NCBI GenBank assembly: GCA_024397995.1
Contig: CP073746.1
Location: 1,798,001 to 1,862,000 of the forward strand
From: a bacterium SCSIO 12827
Lineage (GTDB): Bacteria; Pseudomonadota; Alphaproteobacteria; Rhodospirillales; Casp-alpha2
Length of the DNA stretch: 64,000 nt
Direction of reading: 5' to 3'
This document shows positions 20,679 to 28,870 of the stretch, piece after piece (within the stretch, counting starts at the first letter, position 1; every line of letters starts with the position of its first letter). The position numbers and the translations under genes are program-made. A model generated the notes under the pieces. It had not been told where the DNA came from and made no database searches. It saw only the letters and a list, made by a program, of their open reading frames with translations.

Positions 20679-21152
20679 ATGATCGTCGACCTGTCAGAAA
20701 TCACCGACCCCGAAATCCATGAATTTGTTGCCTACTGGTCATCGGTGAAGGGAGAGGCCTTCGCACCGACCTGGAAGCAATTCAACCTCTCCAGGCTAAA
20801 TCCGAAACTGGTGCCCTACGTCATTGTCGCCGATGCGGTATATTCCCCTTCCGGGGGCGAGGTGATTGATTTCATCATTCGGTTCTGGGGCACGGGCCAG
20901 ACGGAATGGAAGGGTGCCGATAAGACCGGCAAACGAACCAGGGATTTCCCCCAATACCGAGGTCCCGAAGGCTGGGAAGAGTACCTGCGCGTCGTGCGGG
21001 AAAAGAAGCCCATTGCATCACGGGACACCGTCTACCGGGAGCAATACGGCAAACGTGTGAATATCGAGCAAATTCAGGTCCGGGTACCTTTGTCCGACGA
21101 CGGTAATCTTGTGAGCAAGGTCGCCACGTTCGGCTGTTGGTTGAAAACCTGA
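20679..21152 (+). CDS. PAS_5 domain protein of unknown role
   Basis: This soluble 157-residue protein resembles the alphaproteobacterial PAS_5 family. It has a helical opening (EIHEFVAYWSSVKGEAFAPTWKQF), a LVPYVIVADAVY strand, and then FIIRFWGTGQTEWKGADKTGKRTRDFP, the position of the G-T-x-x-x-x-x-G-x-D-x-T-G signature that these proteins share. No output domain is fused, so it may be a stand-alone ligand sensor or partner. ATG at 20679 is preferred over TTG at 20673. It is 90 bases downstream of the propeller gene and could share its transcript. The function cannot be stated. Confidence 0.65.
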   Translation: MIVDLSEITDPEIHEFVAYWSSVKGEAFAPTWKQFNLSRLNPKLVPYVIVADAVYSPSGGEVIDFIIRFWGTGQTEWKGADKTGKRTRDFPQYRGPEGWEEYLRVVREKKPIASRDTVYREQYGKRVNIEQIQVRVPLSDDGNLVSKVATFGCWLKT

Positions 21153-21177
21153 TCATGTCCGAGGAGGAGAACGCGCC

Positions 21178-21570
21178 ATGCTGACGATTCATACCTTGAA
21201 CGACCAAATCTGCGGCCATCGTGACAATGGCGGGCATGCGACAGAGGTGCCGCCGAACGCGCGGTTGCTGTTCTGCAATGGTCAGGTCGGGGCGCGGCAG
21301 GACGGGACGGTGCCCGAGGATACGGGCCAGCAGGTGGAAGTCATCTTCGAGCGGATCAAGGTCATCCTTGCGGCCGCCGACATGACCTTTCAGGACATCG
21401 CCAAGCTGACGGTCTATGTCACCGACCACGCGATCTTCGACGACTTCTACCGCCTGCGCGGCCGCTACCTGGGCGACCATAACCCGCCCGTTGTGCTGCT
21501 GACCGTCGGGCCGTTTCCGCGTCCGGGGGTCGAGGTCGAGATCGAGGCCGTTGCCGCCAAGGCGGCCTAG
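21178..21570 (+). CDS. RidA-fold (YjgF/YER057c/UK114) family protein without the usual Arg
   Basis: The 130 residues have the chorismate-mutase-like Rid fold, with the closing signature GVEVEIEAVA. In RidA itself a conserved arginine (E. coli Arg105, in PARSCVEV) binds the substrate carboxylate for imine/enamine hydrolysis. Here the aligned segment reads PPVVLLTV, with Val at that position, so canonical 2-aminoacrylate deaminase activity is doubtful; it fits better with the non-RidA Rid subfamilies. A strong GAGGAGGAG site precedes the ATG. Its stop overlaps the convergent sigma-factor gene by four bases. Confidence 0.8.
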   Translation: MLTIHTLNDQICGHRDNGGHATEVPPNARLLFCNGQVGARQDGTVPEDTGQQVEVIFERIKVILAAADMTFQDIAKLTVYVTDHAIFDDFYRLRGRYLGDHNPPVVLLTVGPFPRPGVEVEIEAVAAKAA

Positions 21571-22460
21571 GATGCGGCCGCACCATCGAGCCGTCCGACG
21601 ACATGGCCGAGCTTGTCCGGGTTGCGGGTGATGTAGATGGCAGTGATGCGGCCGTCCTCGATTTCCAACGCCGTGGTCTGCAGTACGTCGCCCCGTCCCT
21701 GGCTGATGTAGCCGGGCAGGCCGTCGATCCACACAGGACGGATATCGTTGGGCATTTTATCGGCGAACTTGCGGCTGAGACCGGCAAACAGGCGCAGCGC
21801 CCGGTCCAATCCGATGATGGGATTGCGGAAGGCCAGCACTTTGCCGCCGCCATCCGACAGGATCACCACGTTTTCGGCCAATAAGCCGCGCAGGGTGTCG
21901 ATATCGCCCTTGGTCGAGGCGGCAAAGAAAGCTTGGGCGATGCGCTCGCCTTCCTCCCGGCTGACGTCGTAGCGCGGGCGGCCGTCGCGCACATGCTTGC
22001 GGGCGCGGGCGGCCAATTGACGCACGGCGGCGGGTTCCCGCTCCAGCGTCGCCGCGACCTCGCCCAACGGTACATCGAACACATCGTGCAACAGGAACGC
22101 CGCGCGTTCCAACGGCGACAGGCGTTCCAGAGCCAGCATCAAGGTCAGGGTCAGGTTATCCGCCCGCATGGCGTCGTCTTCCGGTTCGACGACAGGTTCG
22201 GGCAGCCAGGGGCCGATATAGGTTTCCCGCCGCACGCGGGCGGATTTCAAAACGTCGAGGCAAAGCCGCGTGACGATGCGGGTGAGGTACGCCCCCGGCG
22301 TGGCGACCGTGCCCCGGTCGGCCCGCCGCCAGTGGAGCCAAGCGTCCTGCACGATGTCCTCGGCCTCCAGCATGGAACCCAGCATGCGGTAGGCGAGGCG
22401 TACCAGCCGGGGGCGGTGCGCTTCGAATTCATCGGTTTGGCTGTCAGGCAGCGTCAACAA
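21567..22460 (-). CDS. ECF41-group RNA polymerase sigma factor with SnoaL-like C-terminal domain
   Basis: The protein has 297 residues. Region sigma-2 (about 8-78, with AEDIVQDAWLHW) and sigma-4 (about 105-158) are followed by a fused SnoaL/NTF2-like extension (about 170-295). All three ECF41 signatures are present: WLPEP (85-89), DGGGK (203-207) and NPDKL (280-284). In this group the extension replaces an anti-sigma factor and tunes activity. The gene overlaps the preceding carboxymuconolactone-decarboxylase-like gene by 17 bases, the standard ECF41 partnership, and both lie behind an ECF41-type promoter. The inducing signal is unknown. Confidence 0.93.
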   Translation of the reverse strand: MLTLPDSQTDEFEAHRPRLVRLAYRMLGSMLEAEDIVQDAWLHWRRADRGTVATPGAYLTRIVTRLCLDVLKSARVRRETYIGPWLPEPVVEPEDDAMRADNLTLTLMLALERLSPLERAAFLLHDVFDVPLGEVAATLEREPAAVRQLAARARKHVRDGRPRYDVSREEGERIAQAFFAASTKGDIDTLRGLLAENVVILSDGGGKVLAFRNPIIGLDRALRLFAGLSRKFADKMPNDIRPVWIDGLPGYISQGRGDVLQTTALEIEDGRITAIYITRNPDKLGHVVGRLDGAAAS

Positions 22461-22908
22461 TGTCCTCCTGCGGATGTGCCGCCCGGAAGCCGACCTGCAG
22501 GCGGTTCCACACGTTGATGGCGCCGATCGCCAGGGTCAGGTTGACCCGTTCGGCGTCCGTGAATTCGGCCTTCACCAGATCATAATCCGCATCCGGTGCA
22601 CCGGTCTCCGCAAGGCGGGTCAGGGCCTCCGTCCAGGCCAGGGCTGCCCGCTCACGGGGGCTGTAGAGCGTTGATTCCCGCCAGGCGTTCAGCATGTACA
22701 GGCGCATTTCGCTTTCACCATGCTTGCGCAGGTCGGTCGTGTGCATGTGGATGCAGAAGGCGCAGCCGTTGATCTGCGACGCGCGCAATTTGACCAATTC
22801 CAGCAGGTTGTGGTCGAGCCCGCTGGCGGCCAGCGCCACCTCAAGTGCCTGCATGGCCTTGATGGGGGCTTGGGCCAGTTTGAAAGGCTCGTTCAGTCGC
22901 GGTGTCAT
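22444..22908 (-). CDS. AhpD-like / carboxymuconolactone decarboxylase family protein
   Basis: This 154-residue all-helical protein has the AhpD-type redox motif CAFCIHMH (Cys49, Cys52, His56). It is probably a peroxidase-like or disulfide-reducing enzyme rather than a true carboxymuconolactone decarboxylase. Members of this family are the most common partners and targets of ECF41 sigma factors, and this gene is first in the operon with one. The ATG at 22908 has GGAG six bases upstream. The frame remains open to 23064, but that would run through the promoter. Confidence 0.88.
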   Translation of the reverse strand: MTPRLNEPFKLAQAPIKAMQALEVALAASGLDHNLLELVKLRASQINGCAFCIHMHTTDLRKHGESEMRLYMLNAWRESTLYSPRERAALAWTEALTRLAETGAPDADYDLVKAEFTDAERVNLTLAIGAINVWNRLQVGFRAAHPQEDIVDAA

Positions 22909-22946
22909 GACGGTCTCCATCATCAAAAGGGGGGATATGCCCAGAT

Positions 22947-22973
22947 GACGAGATGACGGACGCGATTGTGACA
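22947..22973 (-). promoter_or_regulatory. ECF41-type promoter of the decarboxylase-like/sigma operon
   Basis: On the minus strand, TGTCACA (22967-22973) is followed after exactly 16 bases by CGTC (22947-22950). This matches the -35/-10 motif I know for ECF41 autoregulated promoters. A second CGTC lies at 22955-22958 but at only eight bases spacing. Transcription would begin near 22940 and give a leader of about 30 bases before the ATG at 22908. It implies that the sigma factor activates its own operon. Confidence 0.75.
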
Positions 22974-23005
22974 TGCGGCGGAAAAAAGTTCCGCCGTGCG
23001 GCCCG

Positions 23006-23398
23006 CTAGGGTGCCCGTGACCGCAGGGCGTCGAGGCTCCACTTACCGCCGCCGGCCGCCGCAATGTACAGGAATACGAAACAGTACAGCGCCGCCAACT
23101 CGCCCCAGTTCAGGATGGGGAAAAAGCCCATCGGGAGGTGTTCCAGGAAATAGCCGACAGCCATGGTCCCGGAACAGATGAAGGCCGCCGGCCGGGTGAA
23201 CAGGCCGATCGCGACCAGGGCGCCGCCGACCAGTTCGACCATCCCGGCCGCACCAATCAGAGAAAACGGATCGACGCCGCTGTATTTCGTGACCGGGAAG
23301 CTGAGAAACTTCGTCGTGCCGTGCTGCAGGAACAACAGGCCCGTCATAAGACGGAGAAGGCTATACAGATGGTCTTTAAAAGGATTCAGGAATTTCAC
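23006..23398 (-). CDS. DoxX family membrane protein
   Basis: This 130-residue protein has four predicted transmembrane helices. It starts with the family opening LLRLMTGLLFLQHGTTKFL and contains GAAGMVELVGGALVAIGLFTRPAAF and LNWGELAALYCFVFLYIAAAGGGKWSLD. DoxX-family proteins are linked to quinone and thiol redox reactions, but most lack a defined role. It lies upstream of, and in the same direction as, the ECF41 operon. The ECF41-type promoter falls between them, so it is not behind that promoter. An AGGAGGC site precedes the ATG. Confidence 0.85.
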   Translation of the reverse strand: MKFLNPFKDHLYSLLRLMTGLLFLQHGTTKFLSFPVTKYSGVDPFSLIGAAGMVELVGGALVAIGLFTRPAAFICSGTMAVGYFLEHLPMGFFPILNWGELAALYCFVFLYIAAAGGGKWSLDALRSRAP

Positions 23399-23469
23399 GA
23401 CGGCCTCCTAGGTTGAACGAGACATTGCGCAGAACTTCTGACGCGGCACCGCCGCTGGGCGCGTGATGA

Positions 23470-23793
23470 CTACTTCAAGGCAACCGGCTGGCCGTGCGGT
23501 GTGGCCAGATAAGCATTGCGCCATTCCTCCGCGCGGTCGGCGACCTCGTCACCCAGGGCCAGTCCCTTGTCGGCGCAGAGGCGCTCCAACGTGGCTAGCC
23601 AGTGATTGTAATAGGTCTCGCCCGTGTCGGGATCACCCGCCGCCTGGGCGCGCTTGATCTCGGCGCCCAGGGCCTGGGCCCATTCCTCGGCGGTGAAAAT
23701 GCCTTTGTCGATCAAGGCGTTGGCAAGGGCAAAGGCTTGGGCTTGCCAGGGCTCGCAGAACGCGGGGCCGTCTTCCTGCTTCAAGGCGGTCAT
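23470..23793 (-). CDS. Nitrile hydratase accessory (activator) protein
   Basis: This 107-residue protein is related to the N-terminal half of the nitrile hydratase beta subunit (FCEPWQAQAFALANALIDKGIFTAEEWAQALGAEI, then TYYNHWLATLERL). Proteins of this type, the P14K/NhlE class, deliver cobalt or exchange with beta to insert metal into the alpha subunit. The ATG at 23793 overlaps the beta-subunit stop as ATGA, so it is third in the alpha-beta-activator operon. The further upstream in-frame codon would lie inside the beta gene. Confidence 0.88.
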   Translation of the reverse strand: MTALKQEDGPAFCEPWQAQAFALANALIDKGIFTAEEWAQALGAEIKRAQAAGDPDTGETYYNHWLATLERLCADKGLALGDEVADRAEEWRNAYLATPHGQPVALK

Positions 23794-24452
23794 GCCGGCT
23801 CCAGATAAGGTTCCCAAAGGTCGGCATAGACGGATGATTTGGCGTCACCGTCGGGGCCCCAAAGCTCGTCGCCCTCGAACCGCACGGAATAAAGCGGATA
23901 ACCCTCCGTCACATCCGGCGTATGGGTATCTGGATAGACGTGGATGCCGTGCAGGCGCTGGATCACGCCGACCCGTCCCCGGGTGTAGCGGGGGGCCCGT
24001 GTATGGCCCTGGGGATGGAAGTTCTTAACGCGCACGGCATCGCCGACGGCATATTGGGCTTGAACCGGTGCGTCGATATCCGCCGGTCCACCGGCCTTGA
24101 CCGCGTTCAGGGCTTCGTCCGGGCCGGGTACATGGATGGAATTCGGGGCCGGTCCCTGCGGCTTGCCCGTCGCCATTTCCTCGGCCGTGACCAGACCTGA
24201 TTCCTTCAGCAGGACTTCCGTGCCGGTCAGCCAATTTTCATAGTAGGTGTTCATCAGATAGCGGGCCGGGTGCTGGCGTTCGCGCGAATGGCGGCCCATG
24301 TCGATGTTCCAGCGGCCGAGCAGGGCGGTCGCCAGAGTGAGGGAGAACGCCTTGCGCTCCCAATCGGCGTGGAACACGGGTTCCTCGTCCTGGGGCTCCG
24401 GGTTGATGGGGCCGAGGCCGTGCATCCCGCCGAGATCGTGGCCGCTGTTCAT
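23790..24452 (-). CDS. nthB: Nitrile hydratase beta subunit
   Basis: This is the non-catalytic-metal subunit of nitrile hydratase, which converts nitriles to amides. The 220 residues start [16 protein letters not shown], the typical beta N-terminus. An N-terminal helical half follows ([38 protein letters not shown]), then an SH3-like C-terminal barrel (residues 130-220: [27 protein letters not shown]...). The ATG at 24452 overlaps the alpha stop by four bases. The same frame is open further upstream only as antisense-like sequence over alpha. Confidence 0.93.
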   Translation of the reverse strand: MNSGHDLGGMHGLGPINPEPQDEEPVFHADWERKAFSLTLATALLGRWNIDMGRHSRERQHPARYLMNTYYENWLTGTEVLLKESGLVTAEEMATGKPQGPAPNSIHVPGPDEALNAVKAGGPADIDAPVQAQYAVGDAVRVKNFHPQGHTRAPRYTRGRVGVIQRLHGIHVYPDTHTPDVTEGYPLYSVRFEGDELWGPDGDAKSSVYADLWEPYLEPA

Positions 24453-25090
24453 TCTGCCGCTCCCTTTAGTTCCTCGGGCGTCCTGGCTTTTTCGACGCCG
24501 ATCATGGAATTGCGGGTAATCAACTGTTCCAGTTGTTCCGCGGTCCAGCCGTCGGTGCCGGCAGGGCGTTCTGGGATCACCAGATAGCGCATTTCGGAGG
24601 TTGAATCCCACACCCTGACATCGACGTCGGGGGCCAGCGTGGTGCCGAATTCGGCCAACACACCGCGTGGGTCCGCCACGGCGCGGGACCGATAGGGGGC
24701 GGATTTGTACCACACGGGCGGCAGGCCCAGGACGGTCCAGGGATAGCAGGAGCACAGTGTGCAGACGACCAGGTTGTGAACTTTGGGGCCGTTTTCCACG
24801 CAGACCATGTGTTCGCCCTGGCGGCCCTTGAAGCCGAAGTCGCCGATGGCGGCGCTGGCGTCGTCCTGTAGCCATTGGCGGTAGGCGGGATCGGTCCAGG
24901 CGCGGGCCACGACCCTCTTGCCGTTCTGCGGGCCGACGTGGTGTTCGTAGCGGTCGACCAGGGCGTCCAGGGTGGCGGGGTCGACCAGACCCTTTTCCAC
25001 CAGAAGGCTTTCCAGGGACTTCACGCGGAGTTCGATGTCCGATGGCGGCTCCGTATGGTCGTGATCGTGGTCGTGTCCGTCATGCGGCAT
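24449..25090 (-). CDS. nthA: Nitrile hydratase alpha subunit, cobalt type
   Basis: This metal-bearing subunit has 213 residues. The metal claw is VCTLCSC (Cys110, Thr111, Leu112, Cys113, Ser114, Cys115). Thr at the second claw position marks the cobalt type; iron enzymes have Ser. Cys113 and Cys115 would be oxidised to sulfinate and sulfenate. The N-terminus [12 protein letters not shown] is unusually His/Asp-rich and may handle metal. No amidase, aldoxime dehydratase or cobalt transporter gene lies nearby, so the amide product must be used by genes elsewhere. ATG at 25090 is chosen over an extension to 25213. Confidence 0.95.
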   Translation of the reverse strand: MPHDGHDHDHDHTEPPSDIELRVKSLESLLVEKGLVDPATLDALVDRYEHHVGPQNGKRVVARAWTDPAYRQWLQDDASAAIGDFGFKGRQGEHMVCVENGPKVHNLVVCTLCSCYPWTVLGLPPVWYKSAPYRSRAVADPRGVLAEFGTTLAPDVDVRVWDSTSEMRYLVIPERPAGTDGWTAEQLEQLITRNSMIGVEKARTPEELKGAAE

Positions 25091-25134
25091 GCGATTCTCC
25101 CAATTTGTCTGCGCCCAAGGATGCGGGCGTGGGG

Positions 25135-25161
25135 ATGATACAGCCTGAGGTGCGCGTTCAA
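25135..25161 (-). promoter_or_regulatory. Weak candidate sigma-70 promoter for the nitrile hydratase operon
   Basis: On the minus strand, TTGAAC (25156-25161) and TATCAT (25135-25140) resemble -35 and -10 hexamers, but the 15-base spacing is short. It lies 45-70 bases upstream of the alpha-subunit ATG in the region shared with divergent dnaE. Confidence 0.25.
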
Positions 25162-25200
25162 CAATGCCGGAGAACCTGCTTTGGCCCGGAATCCCCTGGG

Positions 25201-25209
25201 TTATCCACG
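25201..25209 (+). promoter_or_regulatory. Single DnaA-box-like 9-mer upstream of dnaE
   Basis: TTATCCACG differs by one base from the consensus TTATCCACA and lies 75 bases before the dnaE ATG. A single box is weak evidence and could be chance. Confidence 0.2.
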
Positions 25210-25283
25210 GCAATTTTTCTGACGGTGGACAATTGTGTGCAAACGGTTTCCGCGCGCCCGCCGAAGTGTGGAATTATTGCCGC

Positions 25284-28200
25284 ATGTCCCATGCTGATTT
25301 CGTCCACCTGCGGGTCCATTCCGCCTATTCCCTGTCCGAAGGCGCCATCCGCCTGAAGGACCTGGCCAAGATGTGCCGGTCCATGGACATGCCGGCGGTC
25401 GCCGTGACCGACACCAACAACCTGTTCGGGGCCCTGGAATTCTCGCTGGCCGCCACGGACAAGGGCATCCAGCCGATCATCGGCTGCCAGATTTCCGTTC
25501 AGATGGAGGCCGAGGAAGCCACCGGCCATGCCATGGCGCCATCGACCGGCGGCGGGCGGCGCGAGCGTGAGCCCTCGGTGGTATTGCTGGTCCAGAATCA
25601 GGAAGGCTATCGCAATCTGTTGCAGATGCTGAAGGTCGCCTATCTGGACGGCGACGACGGCGAGGAAACGGCGATCTCGCTGGACACCCTGCTGCAACAC
25701 AACGGCGGCCTGATCCTGCTGACCGGCGGGCCGGGCGGGCCGGTCGGGCGATTACTGCAACAAGGCAAGGGCGACGCCGCGCGCGACCTGCTGACGCGTC
25801 TGGCCGCCGCTTACGGCGGGCGCACCTACGTGGAAATTTTGCGCCACGGCATGGCGGCGGAGGAACAGACCGAGGGCGCGTTCCTCGACCTGGCCTACAG
25901 CCTGGATTTGCCGCTGGTCGCGACCAACGAATGTTTTTACCCGACGCCCGACATGTTCGAGGCCCATGACGCCCTAATCTGCATCGCGGAAAGCGCCTAT
26001 GTGTCGGAAACGGAGCGCCGCCGCCTGACCCCGGAACACTGGTTCAAGGGTGCTGCCGACATGCGCCGGGTGTTCGAGGATTTGCCGGAAGCGGTCGATA
26101 ACACCCTGGTCATCGCCAAGCGCTGCGCTTTCATGGTCGAAAAGATCGCGCCGATCCTGCCGCCTTTCGATTGCGGCGAGGGGCGCACGGAAGAGGACGA
26201 ATTGCGCGCCCAGGCCGTGGCCGGGCTGGAAAAGCGTCTCGACACCCATGTGTTCAGCGACGACATGGACGATGCGGCGCGGGACGCCGCGGCGGCGCCT
26301 TACCGTGAGCGCCTTGATTACGAGCTTGGCGTCATTAACGAGATGGGCTTTCCGGGATACTTTCTGATCGTTGCCGACTTCATCGGCTGGGCCAAGGAAA
26401 AGGGTATTCCCGTGGGGCCGGGCCGTGGGTCCGGCGCCGGGTCCGTTGTCGCCTGGTCGCTGCTGATCACCGATCTGGACCCGCTGCGCTTCGGGCTGCT
26501 GTTCGAACGCTTCCTCAACCCGGAACGCGTGTCCATGCCCGACTTCGACATCGACTTCTGCCAGGATCGGCGGGACGAGGTTATCCGCTACGTTCAGAAG
26601 AAATACGGCGACGACCACGTTGCGCAGATCATCACCTTCGGAAAGCTGCAGGCCCGCGCCGTGCTGCGCGATGTCGGTCGTGTGTTGCAGATGCCCTACG
26701 GCTATATCGATAAGATCTGCAAGCTGGTGCCCAACAATCCGGCCAATCCGGTGACCCTGGGCGAAGCCGTCGAGGGCGAACCGCAGATCCGCCAGATGAT
26801 GAAGGAAGACCCCCAGGTTCAGCATCTGGTCGACTTGGCCATGAAGTTGGAGGGGTTGTTCCGCCATGCCTCGACCCACGCCGCCGGCGTGGTCATCGGC
26901 GACCGGCCGTTGCAGGAACTGATCCCGCTGTACCGCGATCCGCGTTCCGACCTGTCGGTGACGGGCTTCAACATGAAGTTCGTGGAAAGCGCCGGGCTGG
27001 TGAAGTTCGACTTTTTGGGCCTCAAGACCCTGACGGTGCTGGCGACGGCCGTTGACCTGTGCCGCGAGAAAGGGGTCGAAATCGACCTGTCGACCATCCC
27101 GCTGGACGACACCGCAACCTTCGAGATGATCGGGCGTGGTGAGACGACCGGGGTGTTTCAGCTGGAAAGTCAGGGCATGCGCGACGTGCTACGCCAGATG
27201 AAGGCCGACACCTTCGAGGACATCATCGCCGTCGTGGCGCTGTACCGCCCGGGGCCCATGGACAACATCCCGAGTTATATCGCCCGCAAGAAGGGTGAGG
27301 AGACGCCGGATTACCTGCATCCGATCCTGGAGCCGATCCTGACGGAAACCTTCGGCATCATGATCTATCAGGAACAGGTCATGCAGGCGGCCCAGCTGTT
27401 GTCCGGTTATACGCTGGGCGGCGCCGATCTTCTGCGCCGTGCCATGGGCAAGAAGATCAAGGAGGAGATGGATCAGCAGCGCCAGTTGTTCGTCGACGGC
27501 GCCGTGCAACGCGAGGTCGACGGCCGCAAGGCGTCGGACATCTTTGATCAGGTCGCCAAGTTCGCCGGCTACGGCTTCAACAAGTCGCACGCCGCCGCCT
27601 ATGCCCTGGTCGCCTATCAGACGGCATACCTGAAGGCAAACCACCCGGTGGAATTCCTCGCCGCCTCCATGACGCTCGACCAGCACAACACGGACAAGCT
27701 CAACGTGTTCAAGCAGGAATTGGACCGCATGGGTGTGGATCTGCTGTCGCCGGACGTCAACAAATCGCAGGTCAAGTTCTCGGTCGAGCGGGACAACGGC
27801 GGCAGCGCCATTCGCTATGCGCTTGCCGCCATCAAGAACGTGGGCGAGGGCGCCATGGCATCCCTGGTCGAGGCGCGCAAGGAAGGTGGGCCGTTCAAGG
27901 ACGTCGCCGATTTCGCCCATCGGCTGGACCCCAAGGTCATCAACAAGCGGCAGATGGAAAACCTGATCCGCGCCGGCGCGCTCGACAGCCTCAACCCCAA
28001 CCGCCGCCAGTTGTTCACGGGGCTGGAACGCATCCTGAAGGAAGCGGTCAGCGCCCATCAGGACCGCACCTCCGACCAGATGGGCCTGTTCGGCGGGGCC
28101 GGGGGCAGCGACGCCCCCGAGGTGCCGGAAATCCGGCTCGACAACATTGCCGACTGGACGCCCATGGATCGGCTCAAGGAAGAATTCGACGCCGTCGGTT

Positions 28201-28778
28201 TCTACCTGTCGTCACATCCGCTCGCGACCTACGAAAGCATGCTGGAAAAGCACAAGGTCATGAGCTACGTCGAAATCCTGACCGCCGGCCGGCCCGGCCA
28301 CCGGCGCATGGCGGGTACGCTGGTCGCCATGAAGGAACGCACCTCGGCCAAGGGTTCGCGCTATGCCTTTGTCAGCTTCTCCGACACCACGGGCACGTTC
28401 GAGGCGATCATGTTCTCCGAGGTCCTGTCCGCCGCCCGCGAACATCTGACCGAAGGCAATTCCTTCCTGATCGAGATGGAAGTGCAGATCGAGGCCGAAG
28501 CTCCCCGGTTCATGGTCCAGGGCCTGCGCCCGCTGGAAAGTGCCGCCTTGAATGCCGTCGGCTCCGTCACCGTGGTGATCGGCGGGGAAAGCCCGCTCGC
28601 CCCGCTGCGTGAGGTGCTGGAAAGCCAGGGCAGGGGACAGGTGCCGGTCTATGTCGTGCCCCGGCTTGAGGACAACCGCGAGGTCGTGCTGTCCCTGAAT
28701 GGCCGTTACGCCGTGTCGCCGGCCGTGATCCAGGCCATCAAGTCGGTCCAGGGCGTGCTTGAGGTCGTCGAGGGCTGA
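25284..28778 (+). CDS. dnaE: DNA polymerase III alpha subunit
   Basis: This is the replicative polymerase catalytic subunit, with 1164 residues. An N-terminal PHP domain (HLRVHSAYSLSEGAIRL, residues 7-23) is followed by the C-family palm with catalytic Asp420 and Asp422 in PDFDIDF and the GRGSGAGSVVAW motif. Helix-hairpin-helix sequence (YGFNKSHAAAYALVAYQTAYLKANHP) and a C-terminal OB fold (GTLVAMKERTSAKGSRYAFVSFSDTTG) complete it. The start MSHADFVHLRVHS at 25284 is standard; the open frame to 25164 reads intergenic DNA. In related genomes it usually follows lolD directly; here the accessory block intervenes. Confidence 0.96.
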   Translation: MSHADFVHLRVHSAYSLSEGAIRLKDLAKMCRSMDMPAVAVTDTNNLFGALEFSLAATDKGIQPIIGCQISVQMEAEEATGHAMAPSTGGGRREREPSVVLLVQNQEGYRNLLQMLKVAYLDGDDGEETAISLDTLLQHNGGLILLTGGPGGPVGRLLQQGKGDAARDLLTRLAAAYGGRTYVEILRHGMAAEEQTEGAFLDLAYSLDLPLVATNECFYPTPDMFEAHDALICIAESAYVSETERRRLTPEHWFKGAADMRRVFEDLPEAVDNTLVIAKRCAFMVEKIAPILPPFDCGEGRTEEDELRAQAVAGLEKRLDTHVFSDDMDDAARDAAAAPYRERLDYELGVINEMGFPGYFLIVADFIGWAKEKGIPVGPGRGSGAGSVVAWSLLITDLDPLRFGLLFERFLNPERVSMPDFDIDFCQDRRDEVIRYVQKKYGDDHVAQIITFGKLQARAVLRDVGRVLQMPYGYIDKICKLVPNNPANPVTLGEAVEGEPQIRQMMKEDPQVQHLVDLAMKLEGLFRHASTHAAGVVIGDRPLQELIPLYRDPRSDLSVTGFNMKFVESAGLVKFDFLGLKTLTVLATAVDLCREKGVEIDLSTIPLDDTATFEMIGRGETTGVFQLESQGMRDVLRQMKADTFEDIIAVVALYRPGPMDNIPSYIARKKGEETPDYLHPILEPILTETFGIMIYQEQVMQAAQLLSGYTLGGADLLRRAMGKKIKEEMDQQRQLFVDGAVQREVDGRKASDIFDQVAKFAGYGFNKSHAAAYALVAYQTAYLKANHPVEFLAASMTLDQHNTDKLNVFKQELDRMGVDLLSPDVNKSQVKFSVERDNGGSAIRYALAAIKNVGEGAMASLVEARKEGGPFKDVADFAHRLDPKVINKRQMENLIRAGALDSLNPNRRQLFTGLERILKEAVSAHQDRTSDQMGLFGGAGGSDAPEVPEIRLDNIADWTPMDRLKEEFDAVGFYLSSHPLATYESMLEKHKVMSYVEILTAGRPGHRRMAGTLVAMKERTSAKGSRYAFVSFSDTTGTFEAIMFSEVLSAAREHLTEGNSFLIEMEVQIEAEAPRFMVQGLRPLESAALNAVGSVTVVIGGESPLAPLREVLESQGRGQVPVYVVPRLEDNREVVLSLNGRYAVSPAVIQAIKSVQGVLEVVEG

Positions 28779-28811
28779 TCGTCTTTCGCCGGATCGTCAC
28801 GCTTTTTTCCC

Positions 28812-28840
28812 TTGATTGGGCCGTTCTGCCCCTGTAAACC
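28812..28840 (+). promoter_or_regulatory. Candidate sigma-70 promoter for rpsB-tsf
   Basis: TTGATT (28812-28817) and TAAACC (28835-28840) are separated by 17 bases and lie about 120 bases upstream of rpsB, just after dnaE. Both hexamers are imperfect, but position and spacing fit the expected start of the ribosomal protein operon. Confidence 0.4.
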
Positions 28841-28870
28841 CACGCCCATATCGCACGGGGGGACGCGGCG

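Noticed and set aside
22947-22958. Second CGTC (22955-22958) as the ECF41 -10 element
   Set aside because: It is only eight bases from TGTCACA, too close for a promoter; the CGTC at 22947-22950 has the correct 16-base spacing.
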